From Candidatus Roizmanbacteria bacterium CG22_combo_CG10-13_8_21_14_all_34_12 (GTDB taxonomy: Bacteria > Patescibacteriota > Microgenomatia > UBA1406 > GWC2-37-13), in assembly GCA_002786595.1 (NCBI GenBank), contig PCTC01000057.1, positions 1-12,664 on the forward strand: DNA of 12,664 nt. The letters are read 5' to 3'. Made by a program: the position numbers and the translations under genes. Below are positions 5,529 through 12,656 of this stretch, piece by piece. Each line of letters starts with the position of its first letter. Within the stretch, counting starts at the first letter, position 1. The notes below the pieces were generated by a model. It saw only the letters and a program-made list of their open reading frames with translations. It was not told the origin of the DNA and did no database searches.

Positions 5529-5604
5529 AGCAATTGATAAACAGTTAAACATTAAACTGTTAGAACTTAAAAAAACTATCAAACATTAAACACTAAACAA
5601 TAGT
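5529..5604. repeat. AAACATTAAAC/AACAGTTTAA-type repeats upstream of the four-helix-bundle gene
   Basis: This stretch contains an inverted repeat, AACAGTT (5540-5546) and AACTGTT (5555-5561), then AAACATTAAACACTAAAC (5581-5598). Similar AACAGTTTAA, TTAACTGTTTAA and TTTAACGGTTTAACTG motifs follow the same gene at 5945-6012, and again appear at 8080-8110 in front of the LCP gene. The motif is thus dispersed and flanks the four-helix-bundle remnant on both sides. Confidence 0.45.
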
Positions 5605-5954
5605 ATGGAATATCCATTAGAAGAAAGAGTTTAAAAATTTTCTGAAAATATTATTGATTTGATAAAGAAAGTTAGAATTAATATCACTAATAAAAATATC
5701 GTTGGTCAATTAATTAGATCAGCAACAAGTATTGGAGCTAATTACTTTGAAGCAAACGGTTCATCAAGTAAAAGAGATTTTATAAATAAAATTGCCATTT
5801 CTAAAAAAAAACCATAGAAACACAATATTGGCTTAGAATGTTAAACAAAACTGATGATTATTTAAAAGAACAAATCATTAAGCTTTGGGATGAGGCAAAG
5901 CAAATAGGAATGATTCTTTCAAAAATAATTTCCAACGTCAGAAAAACAGTTTAA
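5605..5954 (+). pseudogene. four-helix-bundle (S23/IVP-like) protein, two lesions
   Basis: The translation shows the family pattern: MEYPLEERV, KFSENIIDLIKKV, QLIRSATSIGANYFEAN, SSKRDFINKIAISKK, then in another frame ETQYWLRMLNKTDDY and EAKQIGMILSKIISNV. Lesions are an in-frame TAA at codon 10 (5632-5634) and a frame change in an A9 tract (5803-5811); one extra A would restore the frame. Length (about 115 codons) fits the family. Homologues are known from 23S rRNA intervening sequences and as stand-alone genes, and their cellular role is unclear. The flanking inverted motifs suggest insertion as a unit. Polymerase slippage on A9 could rescue the frame but not the early stop. Confidence 0.82.
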
Positions 5955-6000
5955 TCGTTTAGGTTTTAAAAGTTTTTTTAACTGTTTAAGTTTTAACGGT

Positions 6001-6029
6001 TTAACTGTTTAGCAACTATTTGCTATACT
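6001..6029 (+). promoter_or_regulatory. extended -10 promoter for the 51-residue membrane protein
   Basis: TTAACT (6001-6006, 4 of 6 bases), a 17-bp spacer and TGC-TATACT (-10 at 6024-6029) form an extended -10 promoter. The box ends 8 nt before the ATG at 6038, so the mRNA should start at or within 1-2 nt of the start codon. Confidence 0.5.
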
Positions 6030-6037
6030 GTTTTTAT

Positions 6038-6193
6038 ATGAGAAATTTTATTCTCGTTTTGACCTGTCTGTTTATCATTCTGTACGTTTATTTAGGAATT
6101 GGCAAATTTAGGGCTTTGATGAATAAAAGCGATCAATTAAAAAAAACCGCCAACGAAATCCCATCTTCAGCATCTGACGCTTTAAACAGGTAA
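6038..6193 (+). CDS. small single-pass membrane protein, 51 residues
   Basis: The ATG opens a 51-codon frame ending in TAA. Residues 4-20 (FILVLTCLFIILYVYLG) form one clear membrane helix after a short positive N-terminus. The rest is hydrophilic (KFRALMNKSDQLKKTANE) and ends SASDALNR, so it would probably sit as a membrane anchor with a small tail. No family is recognised. Support comes from the well-spaced extended -10 promoter and the clean hydrophobic pattern. It ends 4 nt before the stop of the convergent helicase gene, and no terminator is visible between them. Confidence 0.55.
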   Translation: MRNFILVLTCLFIILYVYLGIGKFRALMNKSDQLKKTANEIPSSASDALNR

Positions 6194-6197
6194 ATCT

Positions 6198-7985
6198 TTA
6201 TTCGAAAAAGCTTTGTTCATCTGCAATGAATCTTGAAGGTGTTGAATAACCTTGGGAACCGAAGATGAATCTTTTTCTTGTATTGGTAATGTAAAGAGCT
6301 TTTTTGGCCCGGGTAATCCCTACGTAAAATAGACGGCGTTCTTCTTCAAGCTGAAACTGATCATCAATTGATCTTGAGTGAGGTAATAAACCTTCTTCGA
6401 CGCCGACGATGAAAACATGGTCAAATTCAAGTCCCTTGGCCTGATGAAGGGTCATGAGAACTAATCTCCTATTGTCCTTTGTCTCTTTTTCATGTTGCGA
6501 ATATTCCGACTCAACCAGGGCTACTTGCTCCAAGAAATCCATTAGCTCTGGAAAGCTAACAGCCACCGATTTTAATTCTTTAATATTTTCTAACCTACTA
6601 AAATCATCAGGGTCTTCTGAGTCAAACATTTTCAAATAACCGACGCTCTCAAAAATTTTTTCCATCAGTTCATCCGTCTGAAACGCTTCCAATTTATCTT
6701 TTATTTCGTCGTAAAGTATTTTAAATTTTGCAAACCGGGTCTTACCAAGTTTTTTGATCCTTTCCAAAGAAACTGATTCATTTGGATTGATCAATAACTT
6801 CAAGTAGGCCAAAATATCTTTGATCTCTTTTCTCTCATAAAACCTCGTTCCCCCAACTAGGACGTATGGCATCCCATATCGAAGAAGCACCTCTTCAAGC
6901 ACCCTTGACTGAGCATTGGTCCGATACAATATGGCAAAATTTGGTGGTTCAATAGTATTGTTGATGCTGATTAACCTGACAATTTCTTCGGCAACATAGA
7001 TTGCCTCTTCTTGCTCATTGCCGGCTTGATAAAAGACGACGTCCTCCCCTGGTTTGTTATCGGTGAAAAGGTGAAGGATCGGATGAGTATTATTTTTTGA
7101 AATAATATTAAAGGCAAAATCAAGGATCTTTTGGGTGGACCGGTAATTCTCTTCAAGATAAAAAGTTTTAGATCCATTAAAATCTTTTTCAAACTTTTTA
7201 AGGTTGGTGATATCGGCTCCCCGCCACGAATAGATACTCTGAGAAAAATCACCGACGACGGTAACATTTTTTGATCTTTCTGCCAACAACTTGGTTAATA
7301 GATACTGAACAAAATTAGTATCCTGAAATTCATCGACCAAAAAATACTGAAATTTATTTTGAAAATAACCCAGCACTTGTTTATGTTTTTGAAAAAGCTG
7401 GACGGTTTTGATAAGCAAATCGTCAAAATCAACCCCATGATTTGTATCCATTTTTTTTTGATAGTGAAAGTAAACATCGGCGACCAGTGCCGACTGATGA
7501 AATTTAAAATTTTCTAAAAAAGTTTCCGGTGTAATCATCTGGTTTTTGGCTAAAGAAATATAGTAGGAAAAATAGCCCGGTGTCTTTTTTTCTAATTTTC
7601 TCTCCAAGATTATTTGTTTAATTAGAGTTTTTTGGTCACCATCATCATAGATGATAAAATTTTTGTCCAATCCGGCCGGTTCCCAAAATTGGCGGAGAAT
7701 CCTGACACAAAAAGAATGATAAGTACCGACAAAACCTAATTTGATAATTCCCCCAAGCTTATGACCAATCCTCTCTTTCATCTCGGCCGCTGCTTTATTG
7801 GTAAAGGTCAACATTACGATTGACGAAGGGCTAATATTCTTTTCTTTAATTAAATAAATAACTTTGGTCACTAACACTCTTGTTTTACCTGATCCGGCGC
7901 CAGCCAAAATGATCGTCGGCCCACTATAATTAACCACCGACTCTTTTTGTTTTTTATTTAGATGTTTAAGAATATTTAAGTCCAT
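6198..7985 (-). CDS. uvrD: UvrD/PcrA/Rep-type SF1A DNA helicase, compact
   Basis: ATP-dependent 3'-5' DNA helicase of the UvrD/PcrA/Rep family, acting in repair and clearing of replication obstacles in the cytoplasm. All SF1A motifs are present: Q-motif region LNKKQKESV (9-17), Walker A GAGSGKT (29-35), Ia TFTNKAA (60-66), TYHSFC (88-93), DEFQDT (218-223), VVGDFSQSIYSWRGA (243-257), EENYRS (278-283), TLHQAKGLEF (512-521), GLLPHSRS (532-539) and EERRLFYVGITRAKK (548-562). At 595 residues it is shorter than the usual 650-750. The segment after NPNESVSLERIKKLGK (about 401-460) is reduced compared with the 2B subdomain, and the C-terminal extension after motif VI is only about 35 residues. It is transcribed alone, divergent from the LCP gene. 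Confidence 0.93.
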   Translation of the reverse strand: MDLNILKHLNKKQKESVVNYSGPTIILAGAGSGKTRVLVTKVIYLIKEKNISPSSIVMLTFTNKAAAEMKERIGHKLGGIIKLGFVGTYHSFCVRILRQFWEPAGLDKNFIIYDDGDQKTLIKQIILERKLEKKTPGYFSYYISLAKNQMITPETFLENFKFHQSALVADVYFHYQKKMDTNHGVDFDDLLIKTVQLFQKHKQVLGYFQNKFQYFLVDEFQDTNFVQYLLTKLLAERSKNVTVVGDFSQSIYSWRGADITNLKKFEKDFNGSKTFYLEENYRSTQKILDFAFNIISKNNTHPILHLFTDNKPGEDVVFYQAGNEQEEAIYVAEEIVRLISINNTIEPPNFAILYRTNAQSRVLEEVLLRYGMPYVLVGGTRFYERKEIKDILAYLKLLINPNESVSLERIKKLGKTRFAKFKILYDEIKDKLEAFQTDELMEKIFESVGYLKMFDSEDPDDFSRLENIKELKSVAVSFPELMDFLEQVALVESEYSQHEKETKDNRRLVLMTLHQAKGLEFDHVFIVGVEEGLLPHSRSIDDQFQLEEERRLFYVGITRAKKALYITNTRKRFIFGSQGYSTPSRFIADEQSFFE

Positions 7986-8147
7986 GAAGTATAATTATAA
8001 AGAAAAATATTAAATATTAAGTGTTAAAGGTTAAATAAATATTAAAAAGTAAAATTTAAAATAATAAATACGTGTTGTTAGTTTAACAGTTTAATATTTA
8101 ACAGTTTATTTAATATTTAAGATTTAATATTTAACATTTTCTCTATC
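7986..8147. repeat. AT-rich degenerate tandem repeats between divergent helicase and LCP genes
   Basis: This stretch is built from repeated words of the type TTTAACAGTTTAATA and TTAATATTTAAGA, about 15 nt per unit at 8079-8140, and AAATATTAA at 8006-8060. It holds the start regions of both divergent genes. TAACAT at 8132-8137 (10 nt before the LCP ATG) could be a weak -10, but low complexity makes any single box unreliable. Confidence 0.45.
7994..7999 (-). promoter_or_regulatory. -10 box (TATAAT) for the helicase gene
   Basis: A perfect TATAAT ends 8 nt before the ATG at 7985, with TATACT directly following it (7993-7988). The first box would give a leaderless or near-leaderless mRNA. No Shine-Dalgarno sequence is present. 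Confidence 0.45.
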
Positions 8148-9182
8148 ATGTCTCTAAAATTAAAACTAATTATTATTTCTTCCCTTATCTTAATAGTCTT
8201 CCTAATTATAATCCGACCTTATTATCTATTTGTCACCAAAACCCTTCACGTCTCCCCTATTAAAACTTTACTTTCTCTAGATGGTTTAAAAACTTATAAC
8301 AATCACGTTAATATTCTTTTTCTTGGTATCGCCGGAGAAGACCGCGATGGTCCAAATCTTTCCGACTCAATCGTCGTTGTCAGTTATGACTTGAAAATCA
8401 ATCATCTGACAACCATTTCTATCCCCCGAGATGTTTGGAGTGAAGCTTTACAGGACAAAATAAATTCTGCTTATGCTTATGGTGAAGCCAAGAAAAAAGG
8501 AGCCGGATTTATTTTAGCAAAAGCTGAAGTCGAAACCATTACCGGACAACCGATTCACTATGGAGCTGCCATTAATTTTGACCAGTTTGAAAAGTTGATT
8601 GATTTTATCGGTGGAGTTGAAGTGAGTGTTGAAAATTCTTTTATTGATAAAGAATTTCCGATTGCCGGAAAAGAAAATGATCTTTGTGACAATGATCCAC
8701 ACTATAAATGCCGTTATAAAACTGTTTCGTTTACCAAAGGGGTCTCCTTAATGGATGGACAAACCGCTTTGAACTTTGTTCGCTCCCGTCACGCTGAAGG
8801 CTCTGAAGGCACTGATTTTGCCCGGGAAAAAAGACAACAGAAAGTTATGGAGGCCATCAAAAATAAATTAATTGCCTTTGTTAATAAACCCGATGTCGTC
8901 CAATATAAAAAACTATATGAGCTGGCAGACAAACTGGTTAAAAGAGATATTGATAATCAACAACTAGCAATTATTTTTAAAAATATCATTCTTAAGAAAA
9001 ATTTTAAACAAGAAAAAATAGTTTTTTCGGAAGACTTTTTTGTTAATCCCACGAACAATCTTGACAGATATAACGGACTCTGGGTATTAACCCCAATTAA
9101 TGATGACGCTAGAACTATTCACAAATATATTGATTGTCGTTTAAATCAGAAAACCAACTGTGAACAATTAAAACAAAAATGA
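8148..9182 (+). CDS. LCP-family (LytR-CpsA-Psr) cell-envelope glycopolymer transferase
   Basis: This 344-residue membrane-anchored protein has a signal-anchor at 5-24 followed by an extracytoplasmic LCP domain from about residue 54. Visible family marks are NILFLGIAG (55-63), NLSDSIVVVS with Asp73, TISIPRDVW with Arg94, INFDQFEKLIDFIGGVEV (142-159), DGQTALNFVRSRHAEGSEGTDFAREKRQQKVMEAI (203-237, written here as the paired Arg cluster around 212-229) and a C-terminal helical part. LCP enzymes transfer glycopolymers from polyprenyl-phosphate carriers to peptidoglycan or other surface acceptors. Four cysteines (about 180, 188, 330, 338) form two close pairs outside the membrane and may be disulfides. 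It is transcribed alone; its last 15 bp overlap the convergent LPETG-protein gene. No Shine-Dalgarno site is visible. Confidence 0.92.
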   Translation: MSLKLKLIIISSLILIVFLIIIRPYYLFVTKTLHVSPIKTLLSLDGLKTYNNHVNILFLGIAGEDRDGPNLSDSIVVVSYDLKINHLTTISIPRDVWSEALQDKINSAYAYGEAKKKGAGFILAKAEVETITGQPIHYGAAINFDQFEKLIDFIGGVEVSVENSFIDKEFPIAGKENDLCDNDPHYKCRYKTVSFTKGVSLMDGQTALNFVRSRHAEGSEGTDFAREKRQQKVMEAIKNKLIAFVNKPDVVQYKKLYELADKLVKRDIDNQQLAIIFKNIILKKNFKQEKIVFSEDFFVNPTNNLDRYNGLWVLTPINDDARTIHKYIDCRLNQKTNCEQLKQK

Positions 9183-9785
9183 GAAGAAGATCGTTGAGAT
9201 CGCGACACCAATAATAAGCAGTCCTTTTTCCCAACTACCTGTTTCAGGAAGAACTTGCGGTTTATTTACTACTTCTGTTGGACTTAATGCATGTGTCAAA
9301 GTAGTCTCTTTTGCCAAAATAATTTCCGTTGTAGGAGTTATATCTGTTGGCTTTATATTTGTAGGTTTTACGTCAGTAGGGACCATATTCGTGGGCTTTA
9401 TATTTGTGGGAATAATGTTCGTCGGTACCGGTATTAAAGTATTTTTTGGCACTGAAATGGTGGGGCTAACCATTGAGCTATTTTTTTTGACCAAAGATAC
9501 AACAACAATAACAATAATTATTGTTAATAACGAAATAATCAAAAAAATCAGCTTTGAATAATTAACTGCTTTAAGCTCTTTTTTGGTTAAAGTACTTGGA
9601 AGACTGGTAAAATTGGTAACTGTATTAAAATTATTTCTTTCTTTAAAATCAGGGATTGTTGGTGTTTTTTCTTTAGACTTTTCTTTTTTTAAAATGTAAA
9701 TTTGATAGCCAACAACCAAAACTGTAATAAAAAAAGCCAACAGACTTACCTTATTAATATAGGACAGTAGACTAAAAACATCCAT
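9168..9785 (-). CDS. surface protein with Pro-Thr repeats and C-terminal LPETG-like sorting signal
   Basis: The 205-residue protein has hydrophobic segments at about 10-32 and 77-99. A low-complexity repeat of PTN/PTD units every 5 residues follows at 121-152 (PTNIIPTNIKPTNMVPTDVK), then VLPETG (178-183) and a hydrophobic segment to the end (187-204). LPxTG plus a hydrophobic helix is the classic sortase substrate pattern; the usual positively charged tail is missing, the chain ending FSFLF. The Pro/Thr stretch looks like an extended, possibly glycosylated spacer. It follows the FN3/Ig surface protein by 25 bp and has TAAAAT 6 nt before its ATG, so it may have its own promoter as well as operon readthrough. 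The specific function is unknown. Confidence 0.68.
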   Translation of the reverse strand: MDVFSLLSYINKVSLLAFFITVLVVGYQIYILKKEKSKEKTPTIPDFKERNNFNTVTNFTSLPSTLTKKELKAVNYSKLIFLIISLLTIIIVIVVVSLVKKNSSMVSPTISVPKNTLIPVPTNIIPTNIKPTNMVPTDVKPTNIKPTDITPTTEIILAKETTLTHALSPTEVVNKPQVLPETGSWEKGLLIIGVAISTIFFSFLF

Positions 9786-9791
9786 AGAATC

Positions 9792-9797
9792 ATTTTA
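9792..9797 (-). promoter_or_regulatory. -10 box (TAAAAT) for the LPETG-protein gene
   Basis: TAAAAT ends 6 nt before the ATG at 9785, within the 25-bp gap to the upstream gene. The -35 candidate (TTGCTT, 18 bp upstream) matches only its first three bases. The position fits the leaderless pattern seen elsewhere in the window. Confidence 0.35.
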
Positions 9798-9810
9798 ACG
9801 AAAAAATAAC

Positions 9811-11112
9811 CTAGAAAGCAAGAAGAATTCCCCCGCCAATAATAATTAATGACAAACTGCCAAAAACCGTCCCAAAAAAATTACTTCCACTGATCGGTGG
9901 TGTTGTTGTGATATCAGAGGGAACTGTCGGAATAGGTGAGTTATAAGCAAATATTATAGTCGGTTCACCCGAAGCAGTTCCTAAAACTCTGCCTTCATTA
10001 CCTTGTTGAGCAATAATCGTAAATTTTCTTGTTACCGTTATTTCTTTTCCGGTCCTATCTTTTGTTTTTATCATAATTGTATGTGTACCTAGCTCTAAAT
10101 TCTCTGGGACAAGATAACTCCAATTGCCTTTGCTATCACTGGTTGTTATGGCTGAGTAGACTTTTTTGGAATTAATGGTAATTTCTATTTTAGTTAAAGG
10201 CATGGCCACTCCTTTGATTAAAGGAATATTTCCTGGAATTAAAGAGCTTTCTTTTGGATATAGAATATCAGTTTGATTATTATTGGTAATATCCAAATTT
10301 GTAGACGCTGATAAAACATTATCTTCTTCAGTAAAAGAAACATTTTTATCTTTGATAAAAACTGTTGTTTGAGGCAGGGGGGAAATTTTAGACCTTACCG
10401 TTGTGATAGTCATCCCTTCGCCTTCAATAGTTACAACTTCAATTATTATTTTATCTTTATCAGATATGGTTAAAATATTTTGACTATCTTTACTATATAT
10501 TTGATTTAAAGGAATAAGCCAACTTCCGTCGCCAGTTGATTTTATTTGAGTTAAAAGTGCATAGCCTCCTTTAACACTTAAAATAATATAAGAATCCGTT
10601 AAAGGATCAACTGAATTTGATCGTAAGACCTTACCAAAAGCCGGGCTAATATTTTGTAACCCATTGAGACTACTTTGAGGCGTAATAAAACTAAATGACT
10701 TTCCATCCGGCTGAGCAATGATTTGGTTATTATCGGTTATTATCTTAAAAAAATATTTTTTGCCGGGTATTAATTCTTTTAATATCGCCAAATGAACAAT
10801 ATATTTGCTTTTTTTTTCGCCTATATTATTTAAATCTTTTTCATCGAGAACTATTTTATTTTCGTTATTTTCTGTTTCTCCATAAATGATCCAACCCGAT
10901 TCTTTTTGGTCTGTTTGCCAAAAAATACTGGTTTGAGTCGGAGATAAATTTACGATTTCAACTCTTTTTGCTATCTTTAAAGATGCCTTAGAAGATCCGG
11001 CTGAACCTAAAAAAAATCTCGCAAAAATAACCGTAGTAAAAATTACAAATAAAAAACCAATCACTGTTGGTAATTTATTTTCTTTGTTTAAATACAAGTC
11101 AGAATAAATCAT
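9811..11112 (-). CDS. membrane-anchored surface protein with fibronectin III-like and Ig-like domains
   Basis: The 433-residue protein starts with a cytoplasmic stub and a membrane segment at 17-36. An FN3-like domain follows at about 50-145 (RVEIVNLSPTQTSIFWQT, GWIIYGET, LIPGKKYFFKI). After a middle beta-rich region (155-245) comes an Ig-like/bacterial repeat domain at about 287-366 (LIKGVAMPLTKIEITIN, SDSKGNWSYLVP, LGTHTIMIKTKD). A Pro/Thr-rich linker leads to a hydrophobic C-terminus (412-432). The FN3 motif SPTQTSIFWQTD is the kind seen in carbohydrate- or surface-associated proteins. It is encoded 2 nt behind the small membrane gene of the PilN/PilO operon, so a role in pilus assembly, display or adhesion is plausible but inferred. 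No enzymatic motif is seen. Confidence 0.7.
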   Translation of the reverse strand: MIYSDLYLNKENKLPTVIGFLFVIFTTVIFARFFLGSAGSSKASLKIAKRVEIVNLSPTQTSIFWQTDQKESGWIIYGETENNENKIVLDEKDLNNIGEKKSKYIVHLAILKELIPGKKYFFKIITDNNQIIAQPDGKSFSFITPQSSLNGLQNISPAFGKVLRSNSVDPLTDSYIILSVKGGYALLTQIKSTGDGSWLIPLNQIYSKDSQNILTISDKDKIIIEVVTIEGEGMTITTVRSKISPLPQTTVFIKDKNVSFTEEDNVLSASTNLDITNNNQTDILYPKESSLIPGNIPLIKGVAMPLTKIEITINSKKVYSAITTSDSKGNWSYLVPENLELGTHTIMIKTKDRTGKEITVTRKFTIIAQQGNEGRVLGTASGEPTIIFAYNSPIPTVPSDITTTPPISGSNFFGTVFGSLSLIIIGGGILLAF

Positions 11113-11114
11113 GG

Positions 11115-11300
11115 TTATTCGGTTTTATTTTTTAATGTTTCCAAAAGATCTTTACTGATTTTATATTGATATACCTCAGGAAAAGTAATCCTTGATTTTA
11201 TTTTGTCTTCAGTTGATGCGTGATAAATATCGGCAATTAGCCAACAGATGACCGTCAAAAAAACTCCTATTGATAATAGCAATACTTCTTTCCTATTCAT
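11115..11300 (-). CDS. small membrane protein of the pilus operon, 61 residues
   Basis: One membrane helix at about residues 5-24 (EVLLLSIGVFLTVICWLIAD) is followed by a charged periplasmic tail. The ATG overlaps the pilO stop by 4 nt (ATGA), and the gene ends 2 nt before the FN3 protein gene, so it is almost certainly translated as part of the operon. The position right after PilO recalls PilP-type partners, but it is far too short and lacks a lipoprotein Cys, so no homology is claimed. Confidence 0.65.
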   Translation of the reverse strand: MNRKEVLLLSIGVFLTVICWLIADIYHASTEDKIKSRITFPEVYQYKISKDLLETLKNKTE

Positions 11301-11866
11301 AAATAGTAACCGTCAATTGTTAAGTTAACTTTTAAATCTCCTGAATCGGTTGATTCCTTTTCCCGACTAATTAACAATTCATCAATTATTTTCAATCTTC
11401 TTTGAGCAAATACGTCTGCTATGAACAGTTTCAAATTTTCAAAACTGGCCGTTGCTTCCATTTGTAATTTAACATTCTGTTTTTCTTTGTTGGTTTTAGT
11501 AAAATTTATGTTGACTATGTTGGCTTTATTAATTGTAAGAGAATTTTTATCAGCTATTTTTTTTATATCTTCAACGATTTTATTTACTTCAGGTTTTTCA
11601 GAAATTGACTGGTTAAGTAATTGTAAATTATCTCTATTTTCTTCTATTTGTGTTTGGATTAAGGTAATATTACTTATCTTCTCTTCATAAACTTGATCAA
11701 GTTTTGTTAAATCTGCTTCTTCTTTTTTTAACGAATAAGCCGTCGTCAATGATGGTCTTATTGCAAAAATTATAAAGACAGAAAAAATAATCAGAAAAAA
11801 AATAATATAAGTATATTCTCCACCTTTTTTTTCAAAAATTGATTTTAATATAAACTTTAAGTCCAT
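11297..11866 (-). CDS. pilO: PilO-like type IV pilus inner-membrane alignment protein
   Basis: The 189-residue bitopic protein has a cytoplasmic N-terminus (1-17), a membrane helix at 18-37 (YTYIIFFLIIFSVFIIFAIR), then a coiled-coil stretch (about 45-85, KKEEADLTKLDQVYEEKI and following). A ferredoxin-like alpha/beta domain at about 90-189 completes the PilO layout (NKIVEDIKKIADKNSLTINK, VKLQMEATASFENLKLFI, LKIIDELLISR, LTIDGYYL). PilO pairs with PilN to link the cytoplasmic pilus motor to the envelope. The gene starts 7 nt after the PilN-like gene and overlaps the next gene by 4 nt. Sequence identity in this family is low, so the assignment rests on architecture and order. Confidence 0.75.
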   Translation of the reverse strand: MDLKFILKSIFEKKGGEYTYIIFFLIIFSVFIIFAIRPSLTTAYSLKKEEADLTKLDQVYEEKISNITLIQTQIEENRDNLQLLNQSISEKPEVNKIVEDIKKIADKNSLTINKANIVNINFTKTNKEKQNVKLQMEATASFENLKLFIADVFAQRRLKIIDELLISREKESTDSGDLKVNLTIDGYYL

Positions 11867-11873
11867 AATTTTT

Positions 11874-12401
11874 TTATGTATTAATAAATTTATCTAAAAT
11901 TAAAACAAAATTATATCCCGTTTCAATTTTTTTTATATTTTGAAGGCTGATTATTTTAAATTTATTTTCTTTCTTTAACAAAATATAAAATGCCTGTAAA
12001 TGCTGTATATCCCCTGCATTACCAGTAACTTTTATTGATCCATCTTTTACTTCCATGTTGGTTAAAATGATTGTTTCCGGAAATGAAGTAAGAAAATAGT
12101 CAACCATTTTACTAAAACTTTTTTGCTTAAGAAGAGTTTCACCAATAATTAAAGTTTTTTTATCAATCTTGGCGGCTTCATTAAGAAGTGGTAAAACAAT
12201 TTTGACAATTTCTTTTTTTTGCTCAACTCCTTCTTTTAAATCTATAATTCTTTGATCAATTTGAAACCTATAAAAAAAGACTCCAATTACAACCAATTGG
12301 GTTATGACAATAATATATCGTAAATAATTGAGACAAAAAAAAGTTAATTTATCCAGCAAATTAAGCTCTTTTTTTTCTAACAAATTTATTTTGTATCTCA
12401 T
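11874..12401 (-). CDS. pilN: PilN-like type IV pilus assembly protein
   Basis: The 175-residue protein begins MRYKINLLEKKE, carrying the INLL motif with which PilN docks onto PilM. A membrane helix follows at about 26-45 (LRYIIVITQLVVIGVFFYRF). The periplasmic part has a coiled coil (50-70) and an alpha/beta domain containing FPETIILTNMEVKDGSIKVTG (109-129) and LQAFYILLKK, typical of PilN. The ATG overlaps the rpsT stop (ATGA), so translation is probably coupled to rpsT. PilM is not in the window. Neither gene of the pair has a Shine-Dalgarno site upstream of its start. Confidence 0.75.
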   Translation of the reverse strand: MRYKINLLEKKELNLLDKLTFFCLNYLRYIIVITQLVVIGVFFYRFQIDQRIIDLKEGVEQKKEIVKIVLPLLNEAAKIDKKTLIIGETLLKQKSFSKMVDYFLTSFPETIILTNMEVKDGSIKVTGNAGDIQHLQAFYILLKKENKFKIISLQNIKKIETGYNFVLILDKFINT

Positions 12402-12646
12402 TTCTTTTTTGAAATTTTTTTACTGACTCGTGATTTTAATCTTATTGCTTTATTTTTATGAATTACGTGATGCTTAACAGCCTTATCAACCTGAGAATAG
12501 AATAAACTAACCATTTTTTTTGCGTCAGCTCCTCCCTTTTTGATTTTTTTTAACGTTGTTTGATAAGCTTTGACATAAAGATCATTTACTTTTGTTCTTT
12601 TTTTATCTTTTCTAACTTTTTTTATAGCTGATTTGATTATTGGCAT
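12398..12646 (-). CDS. rpsT: 30S ribosomal protein S20
   Basis: The 82-residue, strongly basic, all-helical protein matches bS20: MPIIKSAIKKVRKDKKR at the start, then DLYVKAYQTTLKKIKKG, VSLFYSQVDKAVKHHVIHKNKAIRLKSRVSKKI. S20 binds 16S rRNA early in 30S assembly. Usual length is 83-90, so it is essentially complete. It heads the pilus/surface operon and overlaps pilN by 4 nt, an unusual linkage of a ribosomal gene with a pilus block. It is the one gene in the window with a clear Shine-Dalgarno-like site. Confidence 0.93.
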   Translation of the reverse strand: MPIIKSAIKKVRKDKKRTKVNDLYVKAYQTTLKKIKKGGADAKKMVSLFYSQVDKAVKHHVIHKNKAIRLKSRVSKKISKKK

Positions 12647-12656
12647 AAAATGAAAA

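Noticed and set aside
11421..11690. A plus-strand frame inside pilO
   Set aside because: Antisense shadow with no family features.
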